This document shows positions 34,146 to 42,067 of a stretch of 64,000 nt of DNA, piece after piece. This stretch comes from Fibrobacter sp. UWR2 (GTDB lineage: Bacteria; Fibrobacterota; Fibrobacteria; Fibrobacterales; Fibrobacteraceae). The translations under genes were made by a program, and so were the position numbers. Every line of letters starts with the position of its first letter. The stretch's first letter is position 1. The stretch spans positions 62,001-126,000 of the forward strand of contig NZ_MWQE01000001.1 of NCBI RefSeq assembly GCF_002210285.1. The letters are read 5' to 3'. Under the pieces are notes generated by a model. The model saw only the letters and a list, made by a program, of their open reading frames with translations, did not search any database and was not told the origin of the DNA.

Positions 34146-34153
34146 GGGATGGC
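34123..34153 (-). terminator. Terminator of the zinc-ribbon-like gene
   Basis: An 8-bp GCCATCCC/GGGATGGC stem (34129-34136 with 34146-34153) is followed on the minus strand by six T. Confidence 0.8.
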
Positions 34154-34201
34154 GTGAATTTTTTGGTAAAAAGGCTCGGATTTTGGCCTGATGCTTTAAT
34201 T

Positions 34202-34564
34202 TTACGAGTTTTTCTTCTGCATGACGCGGATGAAGTTCTCGCGCTTGAAGTCGTTCGTGTGTTCCTTGCAGAAACGCGGGTAGACGGTCTGCTTCGGGTA
34301 GATCTTGATGGAGAAGAGTTCGTTGCACCCCTCGAGGCAGCACTTGAACATCAGGTCCATGGATTCGGTGTAGTTGTGGCGGATGACGATGTTCTTGGAC
34401 TCGATGCTCTCCACGTTCTTCTTCTGCTTCTGGCGCAACTTGATGTCGCGGTGCAGTTCGCAGTACTTGGCAATCGGGTGACCCCAGAATTCGCGTCCGC
34501 AGCCGGGTTCCTGGCAGATTTTGAGCTTGATACGCTTCTTTTTCTTGTATTTGGGTAACTGCAT
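34202..34564 (-). CDS. Small basic hypothetical protein with two Cys/His clusters
   Basis: A 120-residue Lys-rich protein of unknown function. Two potential metal-binding clusters are visible: CQEPGC...CELH (about residues 17-38) and CCLEGC...FCKEH (about residues 74-101), each a C-x4-C...C-x2-H type arrangement like small zinc ribbons. The minus-strand frame is chosen over the long antisense frame because of these motifs, the terminator behind it and a TATCTT box (34571-34576) 6 nt before its ATG. It might bind RNA or DNA; no specific role can be assigned. Confidence 0.65.
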   Translation of the reverse strand: MQLPKYKKKKRIKLKICQEPGCGREFWGHPIAKYCELHRDIKLRQKQKKNVESIESKNIVIRHNYTESMDLMFKCCLEGCNELFSIKIYPKQTVYPRFCKEHTNDFKRENFIRVMQKKNS

Positions 34565-34650
34565 GCCTAAAAGATAGTAAAAATGGTGTGGTTTTGGCTG
34601 ATTTTGAGGGGGATAACCGTATTAAGGGTATGAGATACTCTGAAATTTCG

Positions 34651-35580
34651 ATGAAAAAGTGGATTCTGGCGGTCGTGTTTGCCCTGACCGTGTTCTTTTC
34701 GCTGGTGCTGGCGTCATGCAGTTTTGTGGTGGACGATGGCACGTCAGAGCCTGCGCCCCTGAGGGTTTCGTTCCTGGACGTGGGGCAGGGGCTCGCGGTG
34801 CTGGTCGAGAATGGCGGGCGGTACGCGATGTACGATACGGGGCCGGATTCCGCGGGGGTGGTGGATTCGCTTGTCGTGCGCGGGGTGGATACGCTCGAAT
34901 GGGTGGTGATGAGCCATAACCACAGGGACCATGCGGGCGGGTTCATGGAGCTTGCGGGGCGCGGGCCTTCCAAAACGGCGCGTGTCGCCGTGAAGCACCT
35001 GTACGTCGGGCCCGATACCGCGGGTGGTTTCGTGCGCGATAGCGTGCTCGGGTTGGCCCGCAGGTTCGGCATCCCAGTGGATACGCTTGTGCGTGGATCC
35101 TCGCTCGGGCAGATTTCAGGTTGCGGGTCTATTGCGGGTGGTGACTGCGCGGGTGCCGGGGATGCCCCGCGGTTCGACGTGCTCTGGCCGCCGGACTACG
35201 TGCATGAGGGCGGGAACCCTGCAAGCGTTGTTCTGCGGGTGGAGTTCGGGGCGGCCTCCCTGCTGCTGACGGGCGACCTGGACTCTGCGGGCGAGCGCCG
35301 CCTGCTGGAACTTTCCCCCACGCTTGGCGCGGGCTTGTTGCAGGTGGGTCACCACGGGTCTGCGGGGAGCAGTACGCTCCGGTTCCTTTCGCAGGTTGCT
35401 CCGGATTACGCTGTGATAAGTGTCGGCGCGGGTAATGGCTACGGGCACCCGCGCGAAGAGGTCTTGCGCAAACTTGGGCTTGTGCTCGGGGATACGGCGC
35501 GGTTCTTCCGCACCGACCGCGATGGGACAGTGGAATTCGAACTGTGGCCTGATATCGGTGTGGTTACCGGCAGGGACTAG
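34651..35580 (+). CDS. ComEC/Rec2-like metallo-beta-lactamase-fold lipoprotein
   Basis: A 309-residue predicted lipoprotein (start ATG 34651, MKKWILAVVF..., lipobox LASC) with only the metallo-beta-lactamase domain of ComEC-type proteins. Metal-ligand motifs are SHNHRDHAGG (about residue 90), TGDLD (about 208) and GHHGSAGSS (about 234). The early FLDVGQGLAVLVE strand is typical of this subfamily. No competence or multi-helix membrane domain is present. An upstream ATG at 34630 in frame is possible. It is convergent with the thioesterase gene, with 3 nt between stops. It is probably a secreted hydrolase acting on phosphate esters or nucleic acid; the substrate is unknown. Confidence 0.8.
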   Translation: MKKWILAVVFALTVFFSLVLASCSFVVDDGTSEPAPLRVSFLDVGQGLAVLVENGGRYAMYDTGPDSAGVVDSLVVRGVDTLEWVVMSHNHRDHAGGFMELAGRGPSKTARVAVKHLYVGPDTAGGFVRDSVLGLARRFGIPVDTLVRGSSLGQISGCGSIAGGDCAGAGDAPRFDVLWPPDYVHEGGNPASVVLRVEFGAASLLLTGDLDSAGERRLLELSPTLGAGLLQVGHHGSAGSSTLRFLSQVAPDYAVISVGAGNGYGHPREEVLRKLGLVLGDTARFFRTDRDGTVEFELWPDIGVVTGRD

Positions 35581-35590
35581 CGACTAGTCC
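35574..35590. terminator. Palindrome containing both stop codons of convergent genes
   Basis: GGACTAG-CGA-CTAGTCC: the plus-strand TAG (35578-35580) and the minus-strand TAG (35584-35586) sit in opposite arms. It has no T run, so it is at most a weak terminator or a 3'-end protecting hairpin. Confidence 0.4.
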
Positions 35591-36348
35591 GCAAATCCGA
35601 TGCGTGCCTGGAAGTGGCATTCCGCATCGTGCGGGTCGCGCTGCATGCCGACCTCGTTCATCCCGAAAATGTAGGCGTGGTGGTTCGTGTTCTTGAACCG
35701 CACGATGCTCACCTTGCCCCCGAGCGGGACCTGCGAAAGATAATTCATTTGTATGGAACGGATGCGGCGGCTCTTGAGTTCTTCGGCATCGAGAGCGTCC
35801 ATGACCCAGTCCACGTAGCGGCAGTGGTTCACGTGCCTGTTCATGTCGAGGTCGCTGTACTTGGCCGTTTCCGTGCATACCACCCTCGGCTCGATCTGTG
35901 GGTCGAGAATGTCCATCATTTCGGGCAGCGCGTTCTTGCCGGGGAACAGCGGGATGGGGAACGGGCAATCGGCGGGATTCTCGGACCTGCCGGTTTTGAG
36001 GTTCACCAGGAGCCAGCTCGAAGTCGCCTGGGCGATAGAGTGCCCCTGCGAATCGACGATGGAATAGTCCTTCAATACGACTTTATCCTTGATGATGTCC
36101 TTTGCCCAGGTCGAAACTGCAATCTTTTCGCCCCAGACGGGCGTGTGCAAAATGCGAATCTTGAAGCGCGTGATGACGGTGGTGTAGCCTGCCTGCATCA
36201 TCTTCCAGAGGCCGAATCCGTTCTTTTCGGCATCGGCGATGGCAGTCTCTTCCATGAACAGGAAAAGGTTCGAAAGTTTTAGGCGGCTATGGTGGTCACA
36301 GTCCGAGAAGCGGACTTCGAATTCCTTTGTCGTGATGTCTTGTTCCAT
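35584..36348 (-). CDS. Acyl-ACP thioesterase (FatA/FatB family)
   Basis: A 254-residue cytoplasmic enzyme that hydrolyses acyl-ACP to release fatty acids. It consists of two hot-dog folds: the N-terminal one begins FEVRFSDCDHHSRLKLSNLFLFMEE and the C-terminal one carries the family motif SDLDMNRHVNHCRYVDW (about residues 168-184), where Asp, Asn and His form the catalytic network. The length is as expected for bacterial members (about 250). It is divergently placed from aroA and probably monocistronic. The chain-length preference cannot be read from sequence. Confidence 0.9.
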   Translation of the reverse strand: MEQDITTKEFEVRFSDCDHHSRLKLSNLFLFMEETAIADAEKNGFGLWKMMQAGYTTVITRFKIRILHTPVWGEKIAVSTWAKDIIKDKVVLKDYSIVDSQGHSIAQATSSWLLVNLKTGRSENPADCPFPIPLFPGKNALPEMMDILDPQIEPRVVCTETAKYSDLDMNRHVNHCRYVDWVMDALDAEELKSRRIRSIQMNYLSQVPLGGKVSIVRFKNTNHHAYIFGMNEVGMQRDPHDAECHFQARIGFAD

Positions 36349-36426
36349 GGTCTACCTGCCGTTTTACGGTTGTCGTCGAATTTAAGCGGATTTTGCGTCG
36401 CTCCGTGCGCCGCCTTTTCAATAATT

Positions 36427-36432
36427 TATAAT
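36427..36432 (+). promoter_or_regulatory. -10 box of aroA
   Basis: A perfect TATAAT ends 8 nt before ATG 36441, leaving room for only a very short or absent 5' leader. No Shine-Dalgarno sequence is present. No good -35 was found. Confidence 0.55.
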
Positions 36433-36440
36433 TTTGAATT

Positions 36441-37754
36441 ATGGATGATTTTCAGTTCCGCCCTTCTTTTATTCAGTTACCGGCTTTTACATCGTTTAAT
36501 GGCGAGGTCCGCCTCCCGGGTTCCAAGAGCATTACCAACAGGGCCTTTTTGATTGCGGCCCTTGCGCAAGGGGAAACCCGCCTGCATAACCTGCTCAAGA
36601 GCGACGATACGCGCTACATGGGCGAGGCCCTGCAGAAGTTGGGCGTGCGCATTGATTTTTCGGATGACTATTCCGAGGCGGTAGTGGAAGGGAGCGGCAA
36701 GCCTATAGCGGTGGATGGCGCCGTGGACCTGTTCCTCGGCAACGCGGGTACGGCGATGCGCTCGCTTACGGCCGCGCTTTCGCTTGGGAAGGGCCAGTTT
36801 ACGCTTACGGGCGAAGAACGCATGAGCGAACGTCCGATACGCGACCTTGTAGACGCGTTGCTTACGCTTGGCGCAAAGATTGAATACCTCGAAACGGAGG
36901 GATATCCGCCGCTCCGCATCGATGCATCCGGGCTCGAGGGCGGAGAAGTGCATGTGCGTGGCAATATCTCGAGCCAGTACCTCACGGCGCTTCTGGTCTG
37001 TGCCCCGTACTGCAAGGCTCCGCTGAAAATACACGTGGATGGCGAACTGATTTCTGAGCCCTACATCAGGCTTACGCTTGCCGTGATGACGCGCTTTGGC
37101 GTAGAAGTCTCGTGGCCGGCATCGCAGCCGTATCGTTTTGATGTGCCGCATGGCGTGTTCAAGACTCCAGGTGACTTCTTTGTCGAGGGCGATGCGAGTT
37201 CGGCCAGTTATCCGCTTGCCGCTGCCGCCATTACCGGCGGGAAGGTGAAGGTCGTGGGTGTGGGTAAGTGTAGCACGCAGGGTGATGCACAGTTTGCGAA
37301 GGTGCTAGAAAGCATGGGCGCAAAAATTACCTGGGGCAACGAGTTTATCGAATGCGAAGGCCCGAAGGGCAAACTCAGGAGCCTCGGGGAATTCAATGCG
37401 GTTGAAATTCCTGATGCCGCGATGACGGTCGCGGTGCTCGCCCTGTTCGCAGATGCCCCGATGACGATTACCGGTATCGCAAGTTGGCGCGTGAAGGAAA
37501 CCGACCGCATCGCGGCGATGGCTGCGGAATTGCGCAAGGTGGGTGCTACGGTGCGCGAGTCCATGGACAGCATCACGGTGACGCCTCCCGAAGTATTGCA
37601 GCCTGCAACTATTGAAACCTACAACGACCACCGCATGGCCATGTGCTTCAGTCTCGTGTCCCTTGGTGGTGTGCCTATCAAGATTCTTGACCCTGCGTGC
37701 GTGAACAAGACTTATCCGAACTTTTTCGAGGATTTCAGCAAGCTCGCAAAATGA
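36441..37754 (+). CDS. aroA: 3-phosphoshikimate 1-carboxyvinyltransferase (EPSP synthase)
   Basis: A 437-residue shikimate pathway enzyme joining PEP to shikimate-3-phosphate. Signatures are LPGSKSITNRAF near the start, LGNAGTAMRSLTAAL (about residues 94-108), GEERMSERPI, GDASSASYPLAAAA and RVKETDRIAAMA (about 352). In the GNAGTAMR loop the residue after Arg is Ser where the E. coli and Salmonella enzymes have Pro101; a Pro-to-Ser change there is known to lower glyphosate sensitivity in Salmonella. The stop overlaps the start of the next gene (ATGATG), suggesting coupling. Confidence 0.96.
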   Translation: MDDFQFRPSFIQLPAFTSFNGEVRLPGSKSITNRAFLIAALAQGETRLHNLLKSDDTRYMGEALQKLGVRIDFSDDYSEAVVEGSGKPIAVDGAVDLFLGNAGTAMRSLTAALSLGKGQFTLTGEERMSERPIRDLVDALLTLGAKIEYLETEGYPPLRIDASGLEGGEVHVRGNISSQYLTALLVCAPYCKAPLKIHVDGELISEPYIRLTLAVMTRFGVEVSWPASQPYRFDVPHGVFKTPGDFFVEGDASSASYPLAAAAITGGKVKVVGVGKCSTQGDAQFAKVLESMGAKITWGNEFIECEGPKGKLRSLGEFNAVEIPDAAMTVAVLALFADAPMTITGIASWRVKETDRIAAMAAELRKVGATVRESMDSITVTPPEVLQPATIETYNDHRMAMCFSLVSLGGVPIKILDPACVNKTYPNFFEDFSKLAK

Positions 37755-39358
37755 TGGACGTGATGGAAAAGATTATGCGGCATTCGGAGCGCGGCCTGCT
37801 TGCCATGCTGGTTGCCGCTGTTGTACTCTTTGAAAATCCTGTGCATGCAGAGCCGGTACTGCAGAGCGCTCCCTGGTCGGGTCCGCTTAATCTGTGGGTC
37901 ATGGATAACGGGATTGGTTCACAGAAGGCTGTACACAAGCTGGTGAAAAAATTCAAACGCGATACGGGCATCCCTGTCGAAGTGCGCGTACTGAACTGGG
38001 GTAATGCCTACTCGGTCATCTCCGATGCTTTTGCCAATCCGGATTCCGTTCCCGACTTCCCCGACGTACTGCAGTTGGGCTCCACATGGGTTCCGCATTT
38101 TGCCTCGGTCGGTAAACTCCGCACACTCGATACGCTCCTTACGCAAATTGATTCCTCTCGTTTCTATACGGAAGCGTTCAAGGCGAGCCGCATCGCGGGC
38201 CAGGCGGATGTGTATTCGTTCCCGTGGTTCCTGGACGTGCGCACCCTTTTCGCAAATGAATGGCTCTGGCATACGCTTGATATCCAGGATAGCGATATCA
38301 ATGACTTTACCAAGTTCCTCGGGGCCCTCCGCGCAATCAATCGTGGTGAACTGAAGAATTCTGAAATGAAGCGTGTCGCCGCGTTCGCGCTCCCTGGCAA
38401 GGACGACTGGACTGGACCGCAACAGATGGCGCCCTTCGTGTGGGGATTTGGCGGTGATTTCTTGAAGTGCGACGAGGGAAAGTGCAAGAGTAGCCTGCTG
38501 GATTCCCTGACACTTGCGGGCTTTGCCGTGTACGTGAAGATTCTAGGTGACGAGGAACTTGCTCCTCTAAGCCTTTCGGAGAATTCGGCTCAGAACGCGG
38601 CGCGGTTCGTGAATTCCGAACTGCTTATCCATTATGGAACATCGGAATTGGTGCGTCAGCTGGAGTACCCTGCAGATGTCGGCGGTCTCCGGTCGAGCGC
38701 TATCGCGGATGACGGCATCATGATTCTGTCTGGCCCCGAGGGCCCGTACTCCCGTTCTACGTTTGTGGGCGGGAGCCATCTCGCCTTACCTGTACATGAC
38801 GATTCAGTGCGGTTCCATGCTGCAGAAAACCTGCTGGCCTATTTGGTTCGCGCCGATAACATTGATGCCTTCTGCCGTGCGGTCGGGTTCTTGCCTTCGG
38901 ATCGCGGGCTCATTAGCATCTGGAACCAGGACCGTCGCTATTCGCAGATTATCAAGAGCCTCGAAACAGGCAAGAGCTTTCCGAACATTCCTGAATGGGG
39001 CGAAATTGAAGGCGTGTTGAACCTGCTTGCCAATGATATCGGCGCGACGCTTTCTACAAATGCAAATGCCGAGGTTCGCAATCGTGATATTGCAAAACTT
39101 TTGGTGAAGGCGCACAAGGATGTAAACGGAATTCTCCGCAACGATAGCGCGCTCGATGAAGTTGGCGCTATTAAGCGTGTTGAAAAAGCGCTTGCTGCGG
39201 ACATCCCGGAAATCATGCCCGAAGACTTGAAGTTCGAGCCGTCAGCGGCTTCGGTGCATTTGTGGCATTTGATAGACGCTTTTGTCGTTCTAGTTATTCT
39301 TGCCGCAATCATTGTTCCTATTGGCTTGATAACCTACATTGTTCGTCGCAAAAAGTGA
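37751..39358 (+). CDS. Extracellular solute-binding protein (family 1 type) with C-terminal membrane anchor
   Basis: A 535-residue protein. From ATG 37751, which overlaps the aroA stop (37754 is also possible), there is a signal peptide ending NPVHA, followed by a sugar-type ABC binding-protein fold (LNLWVMDNGIGSQKAVHKLVKKF, then PDVLQLGSTWVPHFASVGKL). The last 33 residues form a membrane helix (about 509-531, FVVLVILAAIIVPIGLITYIV) ending RRKK. Such a tail anchor is unusual for binding proteins. No ABC permease or ATPase gene is near, so it may be a sensor or an orphan binding protein. It is followed directly by the PBP4-like gene. Confidence 0.75.
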   Translation: MMDVMEKIMRHSERGLLAMLVAAVVLFENPVHAEPVLQSAPWSGPLNLWVMDNGIGSQKAVHKLVKKFKRDTGIPVEVRVLNWGNAYSVISDAFANPDSVPDFPDVLQLGSTWVPHFASVGKLRTLDTLLTQIDSSRFYTEAFKASRIAGQADVYSFPWFLDVRTLFANEWLWHTLDIQDSDINDFTKFLGALRAINRGELKNSEMKRVAAFALPGKDDWTGPQQMAPFVWGFGGDFLKCDEGKCKSSLLDSLTLAGFAVYVKILGDEELAPLSLSENSAQNAARFVNSELLIHYGTSELVRQLEYPADVGGLRSSAIADDGIMILSGPEGPYSRSTFVGGSHLALPVHDDSVRFHAAENLLAYLVRADNIDAFCRAVGFLPSDRGLISIWNQDRRYSQIIKSLETGKSFPNIPEWGEIEGVLNLLANDIGATLSTNANAEVRNRDIAKLLVKAHKDVNGILRNDSALDEVGAIKRVEKALAADIPEIMPEDLKFEPSAASVHLWHLIDAFVVLVILAAIIVPIGLITYIVRRKK

Positions 39359-41551
39359 GTGGTTGGGTTGGGGTTCTTGCGTAGGTTTGTTGTTGTTCTT
39401 TTGTTTGCGATAGCGCCGCTCCTTGCGGGGTTTGATTTCGCACCTTACCAGGCCTATATTGATTCCGTTATACCCGAAGTGAAGTTCGGGCTTTCGGTGC
39501 GTTCGGTGAGCACGGGTGCCGAACTTTTGAACGTGAATGCGAACGACTATTTTACGCCTGCAAGCACGATGAAGACGCTTTCGACGGCGACGGCGCTACA
39601 TTTTTTGCCGCTTGATTATGCCCCGCAGACAAAGGTTTCCTTGCTCGGGACTCAAAAGCGCAATGTGTTTACCGGCGAGGTGAACGTGCGTGGCGAAGGT
39701 GATCCGAACATTTCGGCCCGCTATTATACCGACCCGATGCTCGTACTTTACGCAATGGCGGATTCCATCAAGTCTCTTGGAATCGATACCGTGCGCGGGC
39801 GCATCGTGCTCGACACGAACTTCTTTACTCCGCCCTGGAAGCCCGAACACTGGCGCAGCGATTTTTTTGACTACTACTACGGTGCCGAAGTGACGCCCCT
39901 GCAGTTTAACGATAACTGCACGGTAATCCGCATTAAGCCTGGTGCAGAAGACGATACGGTGCGCGTATCGGTGGTGCCCGATGTGGGTTACGTGAAGGTC
40001 GTGAATAAACTCATTACGAAGACGGCCCCCCGCAATAAGCGTGGCCGCAAGCAGAAACTCAAGTGGAACCGCGCTCTCGACCCGGTCGCACCCGTGGTGA
40101 CCATCGAAGGCGAGTTCGATATCGAGACGGATTCGACGCAGTTCGTGATTCCTGTGCGCGGAGCCCTCGGTTATTTCCGTGCGGCGCTCTTGAAGGCCTT
40201 CCGTGACCGCGGGCTTATCTTGAACGAGGTCGCCGTCGCCTCTTCTGGCGAGAAGATGAGGCAGTTCTCTTTCTCCTCTGCGCCCCTGCTGAGCGTGATG
40301 GACGAAATCAACCAGCGGAGCCAAAACCTGCATGCCGAAACGCTGTTCCGCAATGCGGCAGCCTACATGTACGGCGTGGGCAGTGTAGAAAACGGCAAGA
40401 AGCTTGAACGACGGTTCCTCGCCGAAATGGGGCTTGATTCCAGCGGGTTCGAAGTTTACGACGGTTGCGGGCTTGCTGCTAAGAACAAACTAAAACCGTC
40501 TGTCGAAACGCAGATGCTTGCCAAGATGGCGCGCCACCCGAAGGGCGAGTACTACATCAATTCGTTTGCGAGCCCGCGTATCGGTTCGGGCAGCAAGCGC
40601 ATGCAGACGCTTCTGTACCCCTGGTTTACGCGCTTCAAGACGGGCTACATTGCCGAAGTCCACGGGCTTGCGGGCTACATCTTCACGATGGCGGGCGACA
40701 CGCTTTCTGTAGCGATGTACCTGAACCAGACGGGCAAAAACAAGGATGCCGATTGCAAGAACACGATGGATTCTGTGTGGATAGCGCTTGTGGAATGGGC
40801 GAATAACGGCTACCCGTCGCTACTGCGCATGAAGGATATGTGGCGCGAGGGCATTGAAGTGAAGGGCCTTGATGCCCGCCTGGAGTATTTCTCCAGAAGG
40901 CTCATGAAAACGCCATATGGCCTGGGCAAGATGGGTGAGGGCCATATCGATACCGTAGAGCAGAAACCGATGGTGTACCTGGATTCCGTGGATTGCGTTA
41001 CCTACGTAGAGCACGTGCTTGCGATGGCGAACGCAGTGAACGAAGATTCCCTGTTCAACATGTTGCAGCGTATCCGCTACATCGACGGGAAAATCAATTA
41101 CCGCACGCGCAAGCATTACATGATTGTCGACTGGCTGGGCGAGGGCAAGTTCGCCCGCATCAAGCCCGTAGAAGGCGATACGCTCATGGAGCGCACCATT
41201 GCGAAGAAGGAATTCTTCAAGTCGAAAAAGATGAAGTACCTGGTCGACGGCAAACCTGCCGATGACCCGAAGGTACAAATCCGCTACCTGCCTTGTGAAA
41301 AGGCCCGCAAGTGGGCCAAGGAAACGCGGTCCGATACGCTGAAGGTTATGGGCGTCGCCTTTATTTCGAAGGCCGAAAAGTACGATGCAAGCCATACCGG
41401 GTTTGTCGTGTTCAAGCCGGGCGAAGCGCCGCGACTCCGCCATGCGTCTTCGCAGCGCAAGCAGGTGGTGGACATGTCCCTTGCCGATTACCTGGACAGC
41501 CGAAAGGGCAAACTTCCGGGAATAACTTTATTTGAATTCATTCCGCAGTAG
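39359..41551 (+). CDS. D-alanyl-D-alanine carboxypeptidase/endopeptidase (PBP4-like) fused to a DUF1460 amidase-like domain
   Basis: A 730-residue exported protein. The N-terminal part (about residues 25-490) is a PBP4/DacB-type serine peptidase with STMK (Ser at about 67), SQN (about 321) and KTGY (about 429) in place of the common KTGT. Residues about 505-730 match DUF1460, an N-acetylmuramoyl-L-alanine amidase-like cysteine domain, with DSVDCVTYVEHVLAMA containing the likely nucleophile Cys, RKHYMIVDW, and SHTGFVV. Both domains would act on peptidoglycan in the periplasm. The start is uncertain: GTG 39359 abuts the preceding TGA, with TTG codons a few residues later. The stop is 9 bp from the convergent hypothetical gene. 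Confidence 0.82.
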   Translation: MVGLGFLRRFVVVLLFAIAPLLAGFDFAPYQAYIDSVIPEVKFGLSVRSVSTGAELLNVNANDYFTPASTMKTLSTATALHFLPLDYAPQTKVSLLGTQKRNVFTGEVNVRGEGDPNISARYYTDPMLVLYAMADSIKSLGIDTVRGRIVLDTNFFTPPWKPEHWRSDFFDYYYGAEVTPLQFNDNCTVIRIKPGAEDDTVRVSVVPDVGYVKVVNKLITKTAPRNKRGRKQKLKWNRALDPVAPVVTIEGEFDIETDSTQFVIPVRGALGYFRAALLKAFRDRGLILNEVAVASSGEKMRQFSFSSAPLLSVMDEINQRSQNLHAETLFRNAAAYMYGVGSVENGKKLERRFLAEMGLDSSGFEVYDGCGLAAKNKLKPSVETQMLAKMARHPKGEYYINSFASPRIGSGSKRMQTLLYPWFTRFKTGYIAEVHGLAGYIFTMAGDTLSVAMYLNQTGKNKDADCKNTMDSVWIALVEWANNGYPSLLRMKDMWREGIEVKGLDARLEYFSRRLMKTPYGLGKMGEGHIDTVEQKPMVYLDSVDCVTYVEHVLAMANAVNEDSLFNMLQRIRYIDGKINYRTRKHYMIVDWLGEGKFARIKPVEGDTLMERTIAKKEFFKSKKMKYLVDGKPADDPKVQIRYLPCEKARKWAKETRSDTLKVMGVAFISKAEKYDASHTGFVVFKPGEAPRLRHASSQRKQVVDMSLADYLDSRKGKLPGITLFEFIPQ

Positions 41552-41560
41552 CGCGTGCGG

Positions 41561-42010
41561 TTAATCGCCGTAATCGAATGCGAGAATGGCTACGAGGCTA
41601 GGCGATTTTTCTGAGCTATCCTCGGTGCCTTCGAATGCGGTCCAGGCGTCGGGCATCCAGCCGTAGGCGTTTGTGGTGAGCTCCTTGCCGAGCGCGATTT
41701 CGGCATGCTCGATCTGTTCCCAGTCAATCTTTTTGCTCGGCGAAGTGTAGTAGCGCAACATGCCGAGCGCTTCCATCGATTCAGGATGGTCGTCTACGAG
41801 TTGGTACACGCAGTCCTTGTAGCTTTCGCCCGTAAAACGCAGCACTTGATAAAGCCGCTTGCGGCCCAGGAATTTCGAAAGATCGTCCCGGTGCGTTTGA
41901 ACCTTCGAGTTGTCGCCAAAAAATACCGCAAGTTCGCGGAATATTTCGGAATCTTCCTCCATGAGCGGGGAAAGTTTCTTGATGAGCGATTCGATGGCTT
42001 CGGTGGGCAT
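41561..42010 (-). CDS. Hypothetical protein
   Basis: A 149-residue acidic protein that I do not recognise. It is largely helical in appearance with no signal peptide or membrane segment. The minus-strand frame is supported by a TATATT box (42019-42024) ending 8 nt before its ATG and by convergence with the PBP4-like gene. The long plus-strand frame over the same bases is an extension of the TIGR02171 gene and not a separate gene. Confidence 0.6.
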   Translation of the reverse strand: MPTEAIESLIKKLSPLMEEDSEIFRELAVFFGDNSKVQTHRDDLSKFLGRKRLYQVLRFTGESYKDCVYQLVDDHPESMEALGMLRYYTSPSKKIDWEQIEHAEIALGKELTTNAYGWMPDAWTAFEGTEDSSEKSPSLVAILAFDYGD

Positions 42011-42018
42011 GCTGAAAA

Positions 42019-42028
42019 AATATATATT
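42019..42028. promoter_or_regulatory. Overlapping divergent -10 boxes
   Basis: AATATATATT is palindromic. Read on the minus strand it gives TATATT 8 nt before ATG 42010; on the plus strand TATATT (42023-42028) ends 7 nt before ATG 42036 of a nine-codon open frame. Confidence 0.5.
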
Positions 42029-42067
42029 TGCAGATATGAAGGTGGAATGGGAAAGAGAAAATTAGCG

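Noticed and set aside
34034-34558. Plus-strand frame starting in tRNA-His
   Set aside because: Its N-terminus is a translation of the tRNA gene, a common annotation artefact, and the remainder is antisense to the zinc-ribbon-like gene.
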